Translations under genes and position numbers: made by a program
The notes under the pieces: model-generated
The model's input: only the letters and a program-made list of their open reading frames with translations
What the model was told of the DNA's origin: nothing
Databases searched by the model: none
Source: Paraburkholderia franconis
GTDB lineage: Bacteria; Pseudomonadota; Gammaproteobacteria; Burkholderiales; Burkholderiaceae
DNA length: 64,000 nt
Assembly: GCF_009362735.1 (NCBI RefSeq)
Contig: NZ_WHNP01000014.1
Span: 300-64,299 of the forward strand
Direction: 5' to 3'
Part shown: positions 25,125 to 35,127 of the stretch, in pieces
Numbering within the stretch: position 1 is the stretch's first letter
Layout: every line of letters begins with the position of its first letter

Positions 25125-26756
25125 TTACTTCATGGTCACGCCGTCGAAGCGCGCATAGCCCAGCGGCTCGATACGCATATCGACGACCTTCTTGCTGACC
25201 GGCTGATATACCGTCGAGTGAGCGATCGGCGAGAACGGCAGCTGCTGCGCGAAGATCTGCTGAGCCTGCGTGTAGAACTTCGTGCGCGCATCCTGGCCCG
25301 TCGTTTCGCGACCCTTCTGCACGAGTTCGTCGAACGGCTTGTAGCACCACTTCGAGAAGTTGTTGCCGTTCACCGCGTCGCAGCCGAGCAGCGTGCCGAG
25401 CCAGTTGTCCGGGTCGCCGTTGTCGCCCGTCCAGCCGATCAGCATCGTGTCGTCTTCGCCCGCGTGAGCGCGCTTGATGTACTCACCCCACTCGTACGTG
25501 ACGATCTTCGCCTTCACGCCGATCTTGGCCCAGTCGGCCTGGATCATTTCCGCCATCAGGCGGCCGTTCGGGTTGTACGCGCGCTGCACGGGCATCGCCC
25601 ACAGCGTGATGTCGAAGCCGTTCGGGAAGCCTGCCTTCGAGAGCAGCGCCTTCGCCTTCTCCGGATCGTAAGCCGGCATCTTCAGGCTCTTGTCGTACGA
25701 CCATTGCGTAGGAGGCATCGGGTTCGTCGCGGCCTGGCCTGCGCCCTGGTAGACGGAGTCGATGATCGCCTTCTTGTTGATCGCCATGTCGAGCGCCTCA
25801 CGCACTTCGAGCTTGTCGACGGGCTTGTGGCTCACGTTGTACGCGAGATAGCCGAGATTGAAGCCCGGCTGCGACGGCATGTCGATGTTCGAATCGGCCT
25901 TCAGCGGCGCGATGTCGGCGGGGCGCGGATAGCTCATCACCTGGCATTCGTCGCGCTTGAGCTTCTGCACGCGCACGCCCGGATCAGGCGTGATCGAGAA
26001 GATCAGCTTCGACAGCTTGACCGTGTTCGGCTTCCAGTAGTCCGGGTTGCCGTCGTAACGGATCGTCGCGTCCTTCGTGTAGCTGCGGAAAATGAACGGG
26101 CCCGTGCCGACCGGCTTCTGGTTGATGTCGGCGGCCTTGCCTTCCTTCAGCAGCGAATCCGCGTATTCAGCAGACAGGATCGATGCGTATTCCATCGCCA
26201 GATTCTGGATGAACGGCGCGTTGACTTCCTTCAGCGTGAAGCGGACGGTGTACGGGTCGACTTTCTCGACCTTCTCGATCAGCTTGTCGAGGCCCATGTC
26301 GGTGAAGTACGGGAACTGCACCGGGTAGGCTTTGCGAAACGGCTGGTTCGGGTCCAGCATGCGCTGGAACGTGAACACGACGTCATCCGCATTGAATTCG
26401 CGCGTCGGCTTGAACCAGGATGTCGTGTGGAATTTGACGCCGTGGCGCAGATGGAACGTGTACGTCTTGCCGTCGGGCGAAACGTCCCACTTTTCTGCAA
26501 GGCCGGGCTCGACCTTCGTGCCGCCACGCTCGAATTCGACGAGGCGGTTGTAGACAGTAAACGTGTTGGCCGTGAAGTCCACGCCCGTGGTGTACTGCGC
26601 CGGATCAAAGCCCGCTGGACTGCCTTCGGAGCAGTAGACGAGGGTCTTGTTCGGAATATCGGCGGCGTTCGCCAGTTGGGCTCCCGCCATCGATGCCGCT
26701 GCCGTCGCAACCAGCATCGTGAGCCGAGCCGCGCGCAACAGTTTGTTTTGCTTCAT
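25125..26756 (-). CDS. dppA: Periplasmic dipeptide-binding protein DppA (copy 1)
   Basis: A 543-residue solute-binding protein of the SBP_bac_5 family. The signal peptide MKQNKLLRAARLTMLVATAA ends near NAAD. The mature protein has LVYCSEGSPAGFDPAQYTTG, NRLVEFERGGTKVEPGLAEK and HLRHGVKFHTT. VGTGPFIFRSYTKD, AYNVSHKPVDKLEVREALDM and GWTGDNGDPDNWL follow, matching DppA of E. coli. A GGAGG site precedes the ATG. It is the copy nearest the permease genes and lies downstream of a paralogue. Confidence 0.95.
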   Translation of the reverse strand: MKQNKLLRAARLTMLVATAAASMAGAQLANAADIPNKTLVYCSEGSPAGFDPAQYTTGVDFTANTFTVYNRLVEFERGGTKVEPGLAEKWDVSPDGKTYTFHLRHGVKFHTTSWFKPTREFNADDVVFTFQRMLDPNQPFRKAYPVQFPYFTDMGLDKLIEKVEKVDPYTVRFTLKEVNAPFIQNLAMEYASILSAEYADSLLKEGKAADINQKPVGTGPFIFRSYTKDATIRYDGNPDYWKPNTVKLSKLIFSITPDPGVRVQKLKRDECQVMSYPRPADIAPLKADSNIDMPSQPGFNLGYLAYNVSHKPVDKLEVREALDMAINKKAIIDSVYQGAGQAATNPMPPTQWSYDKSLKMPAYDPEKAKALLSKAGFPNGFDITLWAMPVQRAYNPNGRLMAEMIQADWAKIGVKAKIVTYEWGEYIKRAHAGEDDTMLIGWTGDNGDPDNWLGTLLGCDAVNGNNFSKWCYKPFDELVQKGRETTGQDARTKFYTQAQQIFAQQLPFSPIAHSTVYQPVSKKVVDMRIEPLGYARFDGVTMK

Positions 26757-26875
26757 GTTTCCTCCAGGATCAGCGCCGGCAAAAACCAGCGTAGCGCGAT
26801 ATTACTGAGCTTTGCCAGGGGCCACAAGCGGAGGAAATTCCTTGTGTTGACGATCGGAAACACCTGTGCCGGGGA

Positions 26876-26896
26876 CTGCCGCGGGCCGCGCGGCAG
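26876..26896 (-). other. Stem-loop between the two dppA copies
   Basis: The 8-bp stem ctgccgcg/cgcggcag (26876-26883 and 26889-26896) lies 45 bases after the stop of the upstream copy. No T-run follows on minus. It may slow transcription or stabilise the upstream messenger. The remaining intergenic bases show nothing else. Confidence 0.4.
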
Positions 26897-26941
26897 CCAT
26901 CCCGGACTAGAGCGAACTTGCGTAAAGAAGCGGCAAATTCG

Positions 26942-28585
<1,644 letters not shown>

Positions 28586-28727
28586 GTTGTTCTCCGCGAG
28601 GCAGTTGGGTCGAGTGCCTTTGGATCATAGTCAGCCAATATTCCGATTCAATATGGGTTTTCACTCCGCTTTCGTGACAGCAAAGTGAATCGAAACGATG
28701 AACGCGACAGTACGCGTGAAATGAAAC

Positions 28728-28757
28728 GGGCGGCGTACGCCTGCGCGCACGCCGCCC
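28728..28757 (-). terminator. Terminator of the ahcY-metF operon
   Basis: A 9-bp stem gggcggcgt (28728-28736) / acgccgccc (28749-28757) lies 54 bases beyond the metF stop on the minus strand and is followed by GTTTCATTT. The remaining ~140 bases before dppA copy 2 have no gene and presumably contain its promoter. Confidence 0.6.
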
Positions 28758-28810
28758 ATATTTGCTGCCTATAAAAGATAGATCAGATACGAAAGATCAG
28801 ACGCAAAAAA

Positions 28811-29641
28811 TCAGATGCCCAGCCGCTCGCAAATGGCTTTCGTCGCCGCCGCGCCGTTGAGCGTATAGAAATGCAGGCCCGGCACCTTGGCGTCGACGAG
28901 ACGGCGGCACAGGTCCGTCACCACGTCGAGACCGAACGCGCGGATCGCGTCGCGATCATCGCCGAAGCTTTCCAGCCGCTTCGCGACCCAGCGCGGCACT
29001 TCCGCGCCGCACATTTCGGAGAAGCGCATCAGCTGCGAGAAGTTCGTGATGGGCATGATGCCCGGCACGATGGGCACATCGACGCCGAGCTTGTGCGCAT
29101 CGTCGACGAAGCGGAAATACGCGTCGGCGTTGAAGAAGTACTGCGTGATCGCCGAATTGGCGCCCGCCTTCACCTTGCGCGCAAAGTTCTCCAGATCGTG
29201 ACGCGGCGAACGCGACTGCGGGTGGTACTCGGGATACGCCGCGACCTCGATGCGGAACCAGTCGCCGAACTCGGCGCGAATGAAGCTCACCAGTTCCGAC
29301 GCGTAGCGCAGTTCGCCGACTTCGCCCATGCCCGACGGCAGATCGCCGCGCAGCGCGACGATATGGCGGATGCCATGCGAGCGGTACTCGTTGAGAATCG
29401 CTCGCAGGCTTTCCTTCGACGAGCCGATGCACGACAGGTGCGGCGCGGCATCGACGCTGTCCTTCCCCATCTCGAGCACGGTGTCGAGCGTGCCTTGCTG
29501 GGTCGAACCGCCGGCGCCGAACGTGACGGACACGAACTTGGGCTTGAGCGGCAACAGTTGTACGCGCGTGGCGCGCAGCTTGTCGAGTCCTTCCTGCGTC
29601 TTCGGCGGGAAGAATTCGAATGAAAGTTCGATGGGGTTCAT
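28811..29641 (-). CDS. metF: 5,10-methylenetetrahydrofolate reductase
   Basis: MetF is a flavoprotein that reduces methylene-THF to methyl-THF, the methyl donor for methionine synthesis. The 276-residue protein opens with IELSFEFFPPKT and has FVSVTFGAGGSTQQGTLD, RHIVALRGDLPSGMG, and the conserved ITQYFFNADAYFRFVDD with VPGIMPITNF. FYTLNGAAATKAIC is the usual ending. It is the third gene behind the SAH riboswitch, linking methyl supply with SAH removal. Confidence 0.97.
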   Translation of the reverse strand: MNPIELSFEFFPPKTQEGLDKLRATRVQLLPLKPKFVSVTFGAGGSTQQGTLDTVLEMGKDSVDAAPHLSCIGSSKESLRAILNEYRSHGIRHIVALRGDLPSGMGEVGELRYASELVSFIRAEFGDWFRIEVAAYPEYHPQSRSPRHDLENFARKVKAGANSAITQYFFNADAYFRFVDDAHKLGVDVPIVPGIMPITNFSQLMRFSEMCGAEVPRWVAKRLESFGDDRDAIRAFGLDVVTDLCRRLVDAKVPGLHFYTLNGAAATKAICERLGI

Positions 29642-29660
29642 GGTCCTGTTGGCAGTCCCG

Positions 29661-30014
29661 TCAGCCGATGCTGCGGTTGCCGAAGATGAGCGCGGACAGC
29701 AGCCACGAAACGATGCTGTACAGGATCGAGCCGAAGAACGCCGACCAGAAACCCGACACTTCGAAGCCCTTCAGCAGCGACGCGCACAGCCAGAAGCACA
29801 GCGCGTTCACCACCAGTATGAAGAGCCCGAGCGTGAGTATCGTGACGGGCAGCGTCAGCAGGATCAGCACCGGGCGCAAGACGGCATTGATGAGCCCGAG
29901 CACGAGCGCGACGATCAGCGCAGTGCCGAAACTGCGGATGTGGATCGACGGCACAAGATAAGTGATGATCAGAAGCGCGAGCGCGTTGATCACCCAGGTC
30001 AGCAATACAGTCAT
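29661..30014 (-). CDS. Small membrane protein, phage_holin_4_2 / YvlD family
   Basis: A 117-residue protein with four hydrophobic helices (for example LLTWVINALALLIITYLVP and LLTLPVTILTLGLFILVVNALC), of the family PF04020. Despite the holin label these are ordinary small membrane proteins of unknown function, not evidence of a prophage. It sits 19 bases before metF and downstream of ahcY, an arrangement I recall as common in beta-proteobacteria. A link with the methyl cycle is therefore only positional. Confidence 0.85.
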   Translation of the reverse strand: MTVLLTWVINALALLIITYLVPSIHIRSFGTALIVALVLGLINAVLRPVLILLTLPVTILTLGLFILVVNALCFWLCASLLKGFEVSGFWSAFFGSILYSIVSWLLSALIFGNRSIG

Positions 30015-30180
30015 TTACAGCTCCTCGTCGCTTGCGGGCGTGAAGTCCGGGTTGAACGCCAGGGCATGCGCAAAGCACGGGCCCGCGCGACGCATCGCGT
30101 GGGCCCCGCCAAATGCGGCCTCGTGTGAGCCTATGCGTGCGGCCGCATCGGCCATCTGCTTCGTGCTTCTTGCTTCGCGC

Positions 30181-30214
30181 GATGCAGCCGCATGCCGTGG
30201 CACGCGGCTGCATC
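30181..30214 (-). terminator. Strong stem-loop after the ahcY stop
   Basis: Arms gatgcagccgc (30181-30191) and gcggctgcatc (30204-30214) make a perfect 11-bp stem with a 12-base loop, 22 bases after the ahcY stop on minus. There is no T-run. In the 222-base gap before the holin-like gene it may cause partial termination or stabilise ahcY mRNA. A second GC-rich inverted repeat (gggcccgcgcga with tcgcgtgggccc) lies further downstream, near 30079-30105. Confidence 0.5.
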
Positions 30215-30236
30215 CGTCATGCCGCCTGTTTGCCGA

Positions 30237-31658
30237 TCAGTAGCGATAGTGGTTCGGCTTGAACGGACCGCTCTTGTCGACGCCGATGTATTTCGCCTGA
30301 TCGGCCGACAGCTCGGTCAGGTTCGCACCGATGCGCGCGAGGTGCAGGCGTGCGACCTTCTCGTCCAGTTGCTTCGGCAGCACGTAGACCTTGTTCTCGT
30401 ACTCGCCGCCTTGCGTGAACAATTCGATCTGCGCGAGCGTCTGGTTCGTGAACGAGTTCGACATCACGAACGACGGGTGGCCCGTTGCGCAACCGAGGTT
30501 CACGAGACGGCCTTCCGCCAGCAGAATCACGCGCTTGCCGTCCGGGAAAATGATGTGGTCGACTTGCGGCTTGATGTTTTCCCACTTGTACTGGCGCGTC
30601 GACGCGACGTCGATTTCCGAGTCGAAGTGGCCGATGTTGCAGACGATCGCGTTGTGGCGCATCGCCTTCATGTGATCGTGATTGATCACATGGTAGTTGC
30701 CCGTTGCCGTCACGAAGATGTCGGCCTTGTCGGCGGCGTATTCCATCGTCACGACGCGGTAGCCTTCCATCGCGGCTTGCAGCGCGCAGATCGGATCGAT
30801 TTCCGTGACCCACACGGTCGCGCCCAGGCCACGCAGCGATTGCGCGCAGCCCTTGCCCACGTCGCCATAACCCGCGACCACGGCGATCTTGCCCGCGATC
30901 ATCACGTCCGTCGCACGCTTGATGCCATCCACCAGCGACTCGCGGCAGCCGTACAGATTGTCGAACTTCGACTTCGTGACGGAATCGTTCACGTTGATGG
31001 CCGGGAACGGCAGACGGCCTTCCTTCTCCATCTGATACAGGCGATGCACGCCCGTCGTCGTTTCTTCCGTGACGCCCTTGATGTGCGCGAGACGCGTCGA
31101 GTACCACGTCGGGTCGGCGTCGAGATGCTTGCCGATGGCCTTGTACAGCGCGACTTCTTCCTCGTTGGTCGGCGTGGCGATCACCGAGCGGTCCTTCTCG
31201 GCCTTCGCGCCGAGAATCAGCAGCAGCGTAGCGTCGCCGCCGTCATCGAGGATCATGTTCGCGAATTCGCCGTTCGGCCATTCGAAGATGCGGTGCGTGA
31301 ACTCCCAGTATTCGTCGAGCGATTCGCCCTTGAACGCGAACACGGGCGTGCCGCCCTTCGCAATCGCGGCAGCAGCGTGGTCCTGCGTCGAGAAAATGTT
31401 GCACGACGCCCAGCGGACGTCGGCGCCGAGCGCCTTCAGCGTTTCGATCAGCACGCCCGTCTGGATGGTCATGTGCAGCGAGCCGGCGACGCGCGCGCCC
31501 TTCAACGGCTGCTGCGCCTTGTACTCTTCGCGGATCTGCACGAGGCCGGGCATTTCCGTCTCGGCGATGTCGAGTTCCTTGCGGCCCCAGTCGGCGAGCG
31601 ACAGGTCGGCAACGACAAAATCCTGGGAATCTTTCGAATCGTAAACAGCGGCGTTCAT
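30237..31658 (-). CDS. ahcY: S-adenosylhomocysteine hydrolase
   Basis: AhcY splits S-adenosylhomocysteine into adenosine and homocysteine, removing the product inhibitor of methyltransferases. The 473-residue protein shows SLHMTIQTGVLIETL, WASCNIFSTQDHAAAAI and LDDGGDATL. The NAD-binding Rossmann motif is VVAGYGDVGKGCAQSLRGLG, and LVNLGCATGHPSFVMSNSF with a C-terminal KPNHYRY follows. The insertion of ~40 residues seen in many bacterial enzymes is present. The start MNAAVYDSK at 31658 has the strong site AAGGAGGG. The frame extends into the riboswitch upstream, but that part is not coding. Confidence 0.98.
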   Translation of the reverse strand: MNAAVYDSKDSQDFVVADLSLADWGRKELDIAETEMPGLVQIREEYKAQQPLKGARVAGSLHMTIQTGVLIETLKALGADVRWASCNIFSTQDHAAAAIAKGGTPVFAFKGESLDEYWEFTHRIFEWPNGEFANMILDDGGDATLLLILGAKAEKDRSVIATPTNEEEVALYKAIGKHLDADPTWYSTRLAHIKGVTEETTTGVHRLYQMEKEGRLPFPAINVNDSVTKSKFDNLYGCRESLVDGIKRATDVMIAGKIAVVAGYGDVGKGCAQSLRGLGATVWVTEIDPICALQAAMEGYRVVTMEYAADKADIFVTATGNYHVINHDHMKAMRHNAIVCNIGHFDSEIDVASTRQYKWENIKPQVDHIIFPDGKRVILLAEGRLVNLGCATGHPSFVMSNSFTNQTLAQIELFTQGGEYENKVYVLPKQLDEKVARLHLARIGANLTELSADQAKYIGVDKSGPFKPNHYRY

Positions 31659-31694
31659 CACGCCCTCCTTTCTAAAAATAACTAGAAATGTGAC

Positions 31695-31800
31695 GTGAGC
31701 GCCGTTCGATGCGGTTGGTTTGTAAGCGCGGCGCGCGTCCAATCCTTCCGATTGAAAGCCTTCGAGCCTGGCGGGCGGAACCCGTCGCAACGCTCCTCGA
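31695..31800 (-). promoter_or_regulatory. SAH riboswitch
   Basis: On the minus strand the leader contains CGAGGAGCGTTGCGAC, then CGCCAGGCTCGAAG, then a variable hairpin, then GAACGGCGCTCAC. These are the conserved segments of the S-adenosylhomocysteine riboswitch (Rfam RF01057). GAGCG pairs with CGCTC to close the aptamer, and CGAG pairs with CTCG. It ends 37 bases before ahcY. SAH riboswitches turn expression on when SAH accumulates, fitting control of ahcY and, by read-through, metF. Confidence 0.9.
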
Positions 31801-31812
31801 AGACGAACGGCG

Positions 31813-31821
31813 ATTGTAGCA
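31813..31821 (-). promoter_or_regulatory. Extended -10 promoter element for the ahcY operon
   Basis: Minus strand TGCTACAAT carries the TGn extension plus TACAAT (five of six to TATAAT). Transcription would begin about 31806, just before the first conserved riboswitch base. No good -35 hexamer was found, as is common for extended -10 promoters. It lies 32 bases after the glycosyltransferase stop. Confidence 0.5.
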
Positions 31822-31852
31822 AAACGAGATGGCTTGCGTGGGGCGTTTCGGC

Positions 31853-32704
31853 CTATACCGGTTGACTTGCCGGCGCTGCGCCGGCGGGCGGCGTCGTCAG
31901 TTGCGGCGCCAGTTCCGCATCGCGCAGTTCCTTTACGGCTGCGTAGGCGCGGTGCACGAAGCGCCACGAAGCGTCGCGGGTGGCGGCGATCAGTTCGTCC
32001 GGCGCGGCGAGCATGCCCATCGAAATGCGGAAATAGCGCTCGGCGTGGATGTTCGGGTGATAGTGCATGCGCACGCGCTTGCAGTCGTCGAGGCGCGGAT
32101 TGCCGAAGATATTCAGCAGCGCCAGCGAAAACGCGCCGTCTTCGCCGCCGTGGCGCCGGAACACGTCATCGAGCGGAAAGCCGCCGAACGCCGCATAGAC
32201 AGAACCGCGAATCACGAGGCTGCTCGGCACCGTGTTGCTCAATACGGCCGCGTGGCTTTCGAATTGCGGATGCCCGGTGATGTCGGCGGGAAAGCCGCAA
32301 AAATCGACGTCGAGCCGGATCGACGGCTGATGCGGATGCTCCGCCATGAAAGCGGCGGCGCTCGCGAGCGCGCCAGGCAGGTACTCGTCGTCGGCGTCGA
32401 TGAAGCCCAGCAGCGGATGAAGCGCATGCATCGCGCCCCAATTCCGCGCGCGAGCCGCGCCGCCGTTGTACGGCATGCGCAGCAGCTCGACACGCGGATG
32501 CTGCCGCGCGTAGAGCGCAACGATTTCGGCGGAGGTGTCCTGCGAGCCGTCGTCGACGACGACGATCTGCGCCGCCTCCGGCTGCGCGACGCAGCTATCG
32601 AGCGTGCGGGCGAGCGTCTTGTCGGCGTTGTAGCAGGGGATGATGACGGAGATGGGCAGCATCGCGAGGACCGGGCGGCCGGGAAAAGACAGTGCGTCGA
32701 TCAT
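31853..32704 (-). CDS. Glycosyltransferase family 2
   Basis: A 283-residue GT-A fold glycosyltransferase. ISVIIPCYNADKTLARTLDS is the nucleotide-sugar binding start, with the first Asp at IVVVDDGSQD and the DxD-like metal site at GFIDADDEYLPGA. GGEDGAFSLALL is the downstream ED motif of family 2. No membrane helix is seen. The sugar and acceptor are unknown. An alternative start at 32662 would remove 14 residues, and neither has a strong ribosome-binding site. It lies just upstream of the ahcY promoter, with lrgB 51 bases behind it. Confidence 0.85.
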   Translation of the reverse strand: MIDALSFPGRPVLAMLPISVIIPCYNADKTLARTLDSCVAQPEAAQIVVVDDGSQDTSAEIVALYARQHPRVELLRMPYNGGAARARNWGAMHALHPLLGFIDADDEYLPGALASAAAFMAEHPHQPSIRLDVDFCGFPADITGHPQFESHAAVLSNTVPSSLVIRGSVYAAFGGFPLDDVFRRHGGEDGAFSLALLNIFGNPRLDDCKRVRMHYHPNIHAERYFRISMGMLAAPDELIAATRDASWRFVHRAYAAVKELRDAELAPQLTTPPAGAAPASQPV

Positions 32705-32755
32705 AAAGCCGACGCGCCGCCTTTTATCTCGATTTGGTCGCGCGTGCCGTTCGCG

Positions 32756-33478
32756 TCAGAGCGGCAGCATGCTGAAAAGCGGCGCGAGCAGGACCATCAC
32801 GACGCCGGCGATCATCATCGTCAGGCTGGCGACGACGCCCTCTTCGCTGCCCAGCTCGCGCGCCTTCGCCGTCCCGACGCCATGCGCCGCCGCGCCGAAC
32901 AGCGCGCCGCGCGCGAGCCGCGTGCGCAACGGCACCAGCGCGAGCACGATTTCGCCGAACAGCATCCCGCAGACGCCCGTCGCGATCACGAACAGCGCGG
33001 TCAGATCCTTCGGCGCGTGGATCTTGTCGGACACGGCGAGCGCGAACGGCGTCGAGACGGAGCGCGTCATCAGGCTGCGCTGCAGTTCCGGCGACAGATG
33101 CAGCAGCTTCGACAGCGCGAGCGATCCGCCCACCGCGACCACGATGCCAACCGTCACGCCGACGGTGAGCGAAATCCAGTGACGCCTGAGCAGCTCGCGA
33201 TACTCGTAGATCGGCACCGCGAACGCGACGGTGGCCGGGCCGAGCAGCCACATCAGCCAGCGCGTGTCCTCGAAGTAGACGGCGTACGGAATGCGCGTGA
33301 CCATGACGATAGCGGCGAGCACGGCGGGCACCGCGACGAGCGGCGTCAGCCACGGCGACCTGAAGCGCGCGTACAGCGCCTTCGATGCGAAATAGAGCAC
33401 CACCGTCAGCACGAAGCAGCCCGCGGCGATGAGCCGGGACGCGTCGTCGGCGAAAAGGGATGTGTAGAGGGCGCTCAT
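32756..33478 (-). CDS. lrgB: LrgB/CidB family membrane protein
   Basis: A 240-residue membrane protein with seven or so helices. It carries the LrgB signature LLGPATVAFAVPIYEYRELL, then SVSTPFALAVSDKIHAPKDL, GVCGMLFGE and AAHGVGTAKARELG. LrgB acts with LrgA in a CidAB/LrgAB pair that modulates murein hydrolase export or, in several bacteria, transports pyruvate or related acids. It starts 20 bases after the lrgA stop. Confidence 0.92.
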   Translation of the reverse strand: MSALYTSLFADDASRLIAAGCFVLTVVLYFASKALYARFRSPWLTPLVAVPAVLAAIVMVTRIPYAVYFEDTRWLMWLLGPATVAFAVPIYEYRELLRRHWISLTVGVTVGIVVAVGGSLALSKLLHLSPELQRSLMTRSVSTPFALAVSDKIHAPKDLTALFVIATGVCGMLFGEIVLALVPLRTRLARGALFGAAAHGVGTAKARELGSEEGVVASLTMMIAGVVMVLLAPLFSMLPL

Positions 33479-33498
33479 GATGGCATGACTCGCAGCGA

Positions 33499-33984
33499 TT
33501 AGCGGAAGCTTCGACGGTCGAGGCCGCGCTGGACCCGTTGAACCATCACGCGGCGCAGCGCGAGGCGTCGTTCGAGGCGAGCGGCCTGCTCGACGGCGAA
33601 CGCGACGGCCACCATCACCATCAGCGTGCCCGCGACGACCACGAGCGCGAGGCGCCAGCCGTCTTCGCGGAACAGGCCGCCGTACTGGACGGCCGCGACG
33701 GCCGCCGGGATGAAGAACAGCAGCATGTCGGACAGCAGCCAGTCGGCGCCTGCCTTGACCCAGCGAGGCGCGACGCCGCCGCAGAACAGCAGCGCGAGCA
33801 ACGCGACCAGCCCCACGACGCCGCCAGGCACGGGCAAGCCGAAGCGGCGCACGACGAAATCGGCGGCGAACCAGACGCCCGCGATCGCGGCGCTCTGCAC
33901 GGCGATCCGGCTGATTCTCGCGAGCGGCGACGTCGCGTCCACGCGAACGGAAGCGGCGATACGAGCGATGAGCGGCGAGATCAT
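33499..33984 (-). CDS. lrgA: LrgA/CidA family holin-like membrane protein
   Basis: A 161-residue protein with four hydrophobic helices and the LrgA/CidA motifs GLPVPGGVVGLVALLALLFC and WLLSDMLLFFIPAAVAAVQY. The N-terminal ~25 residues and a basic C-terminal tail (LRRVMVQRVQRGLDRRS) are extra compared with short CidA proteins. It is divergent from a LysR-type gene, as is typical for cidAB with cidR, which suggests control by that regulator. Confidence 0.9.
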   Translation of the reverse strand: MISPLIARIAASVRVDATSPLARISRIAVQSAAIAGVWFAADFVVRRFGLPVPGGVVGLVALLALLFCGGVAPRWVKAGADWLLSDMLLFFIPAAVAAVQYGGLFREDGWRLALVVVAGTLMVMVAVAFAVEQAARLERRLALRRVMVQRVQRGLDRRSFR

Positions 33985-34023
33985 GGCAAACCCTAGGTGA
34001 CTTTTCGATGGAATTCAGTGTAG

Positions 34024-34082
34024 GTTGCTACGCAACATAAATAAAATGACTTAGAATTATTCGCTCCATTCCAAATTGGAAT
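34024..34082. promoter_or_regulatory. Palindromes between lrgA and the LysR regulator
   Basis: Two short dyads sit in the 122-base divergent gap: gttgc-tac-gcaac (34024-34036) and attccaa-a-ttggaat (34068-34082). The second has the T-N11-A form and interrupted symmetry expected of a LysR-type binding site and lies 24 bases before the regulator start. The stretch between them is AT-rich and suitable for promoters. Confidence 0.5.
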
Positions 34083-34106
34083 TTTAAGGCTACGAGGGCT
34101 GCGAAC

Positions 34107-35069
34107 ATGGAACTGCGCGCTTTGCGTTATTTCGTCGAGGTCGTCCGGCAGCAAAGCTTCACCGTGGCGGCCGAGCAGATGTTCGTCACGCAGCCGACCA
34201 TCAGCAAGATGGTGAAGTCGCTGGAAGACGAGATCGGCTCGCCGCTGCTGCTGCGCGACGGCCGGCAGATGGTGCTGACGGACGCCGGGCGGATCGTCTA
34301 TCAGCGCGGCCAGGACGTGCTCGCCGCCTACGCGCAGTTGCAGGCCGAACTGAACGATCTCGGCACGCTCGGGCGCGGCGAGCTGACGATCGGCATTCCG
34401 CCGATGGGCGGCTCGCTCTTCACACCCGCCATCGCCACGTTCCGGCAGCGCTATCCGAAAATCGAATTGAAGCTGTTCGAGCAGGGCTCGAAGGCGATCG
34501 AGGCCGCGCTGATTTCCGGCGAACTCGAACTGGGCGGCGTCCTGCAGCCGGTCGACCCGGAGACGATCGACGTGCTGCCGATGACACGCCAGGTGCTATG
34601 GCTCGTCGCGCGCCGGGGCTCGCGGTGGGACGCGCTGCACGAAGTGCCGCTCGGCGATCTCGCGAACGAGCCGTTCGTGTTCTACGGCGAGAGCCTCGCG
34701 CTCAACGACGTCGTGCTGACTGCCTGCCGTACGGCGGGTTTCGCGCCGACGATCGTCGGGCGCAGCGGGCATTGGGATTTCATGGCGGCGCTGGTGCTGG
34801 CGGGCGTCGGCATTGCGCTGCTGCCCGCGCCGTACTGCCGTCGACTCGACGCGGCGCAGTTCACCTGCCTGCCCGTCGTCGAGCCTGAGATTCCGTGGGA
34901 GATGGCGATCGGCTGGCGGCGCAACGGCTATCTGTCGCACGCGGCGCGCGCGTGGCTCGACGTCGCGCGTGAAACGCTGCCGGGACTGACCACCGACAAC
35001 TTCACGCACACACCGACGTTCGACGTGCCCGCGCCGTCGCCGGATCGGCCGAAATCGACGTTGAAATGA
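34107..35069 (+). CDS. LysR-family transcriptional regulator (CidR-like by context)
   Basis: A 320-residue LysR regulator with an N-terminal winged helix (MELRALRYFVEVVRQQSFT, then AAEQMFVTQPTISKMVKSLE and PLLLRDGRQMVLTDAG). The periplasmic-binding-like effector domain begins near GRGELTIGIPPMGGSLF. The tail after residue 300 is Pro-rich. It is divergent from lrgAB, so activation of that pair in response to a small acid is the likely role, inferred from context. A stem-loop follows directly after the stop. Confidence 0.88.
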   Translation: MELRALRYFVEVVRQQSFTVAAEQMFVTQPTISKMVKSLEDEIGSPLLLRDGRQMVLTDAGRIVYQRGQDVLAAYAQLQAELNDLGTLGRGELTIGIPPMGGSLFTPAIATFRQRYPKIELKLFEQGSKAIEAALISGELELGGVLQPVDPETIDVLPMTRQVLWLVARRGSRWDALHEVPLGDLANEPFVFYGESLALNDVVLTACRTAGFAPTIVGRSGHWDFMAALVLAGVGIALLPAPYCRRLDAAQFTCLPVVEPEIPWEMAIGWRRNGYLSHAARAWLDVARETLPGLTTDNFTHTPTFDVPAPSPDRPKSTLK

Positions 35070-35072
35070 AAA

Positions 35073-35100
35073 ATGCCGCCCGGTTTGTGTCGGGCGGCAT
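35073..35100. terminator. Bidirectional terminator between lysR and the DUF937 gene
   Basis: A perfect 10-bp stem atgccgcccg (35073-35082) / cgggcggcat (35091-35100) has an 8-base loop. On the minus strand it is followed by five T (35073-35069), making a good terminator for the DUF937 gene. On plus it begins four bases after the LysR stop. Confidence 0.7.
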
Positions 35101-35127
35101 GCTGTTCCGCTTGCGGGCGCGTAGCGC

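Noticed and set aside
29661..30014. Holin label as evidence of a prophage
   Set aside because: The family (PF04020/YvlD) is a common chromosomal small membrane protein, and no phage genes are near.
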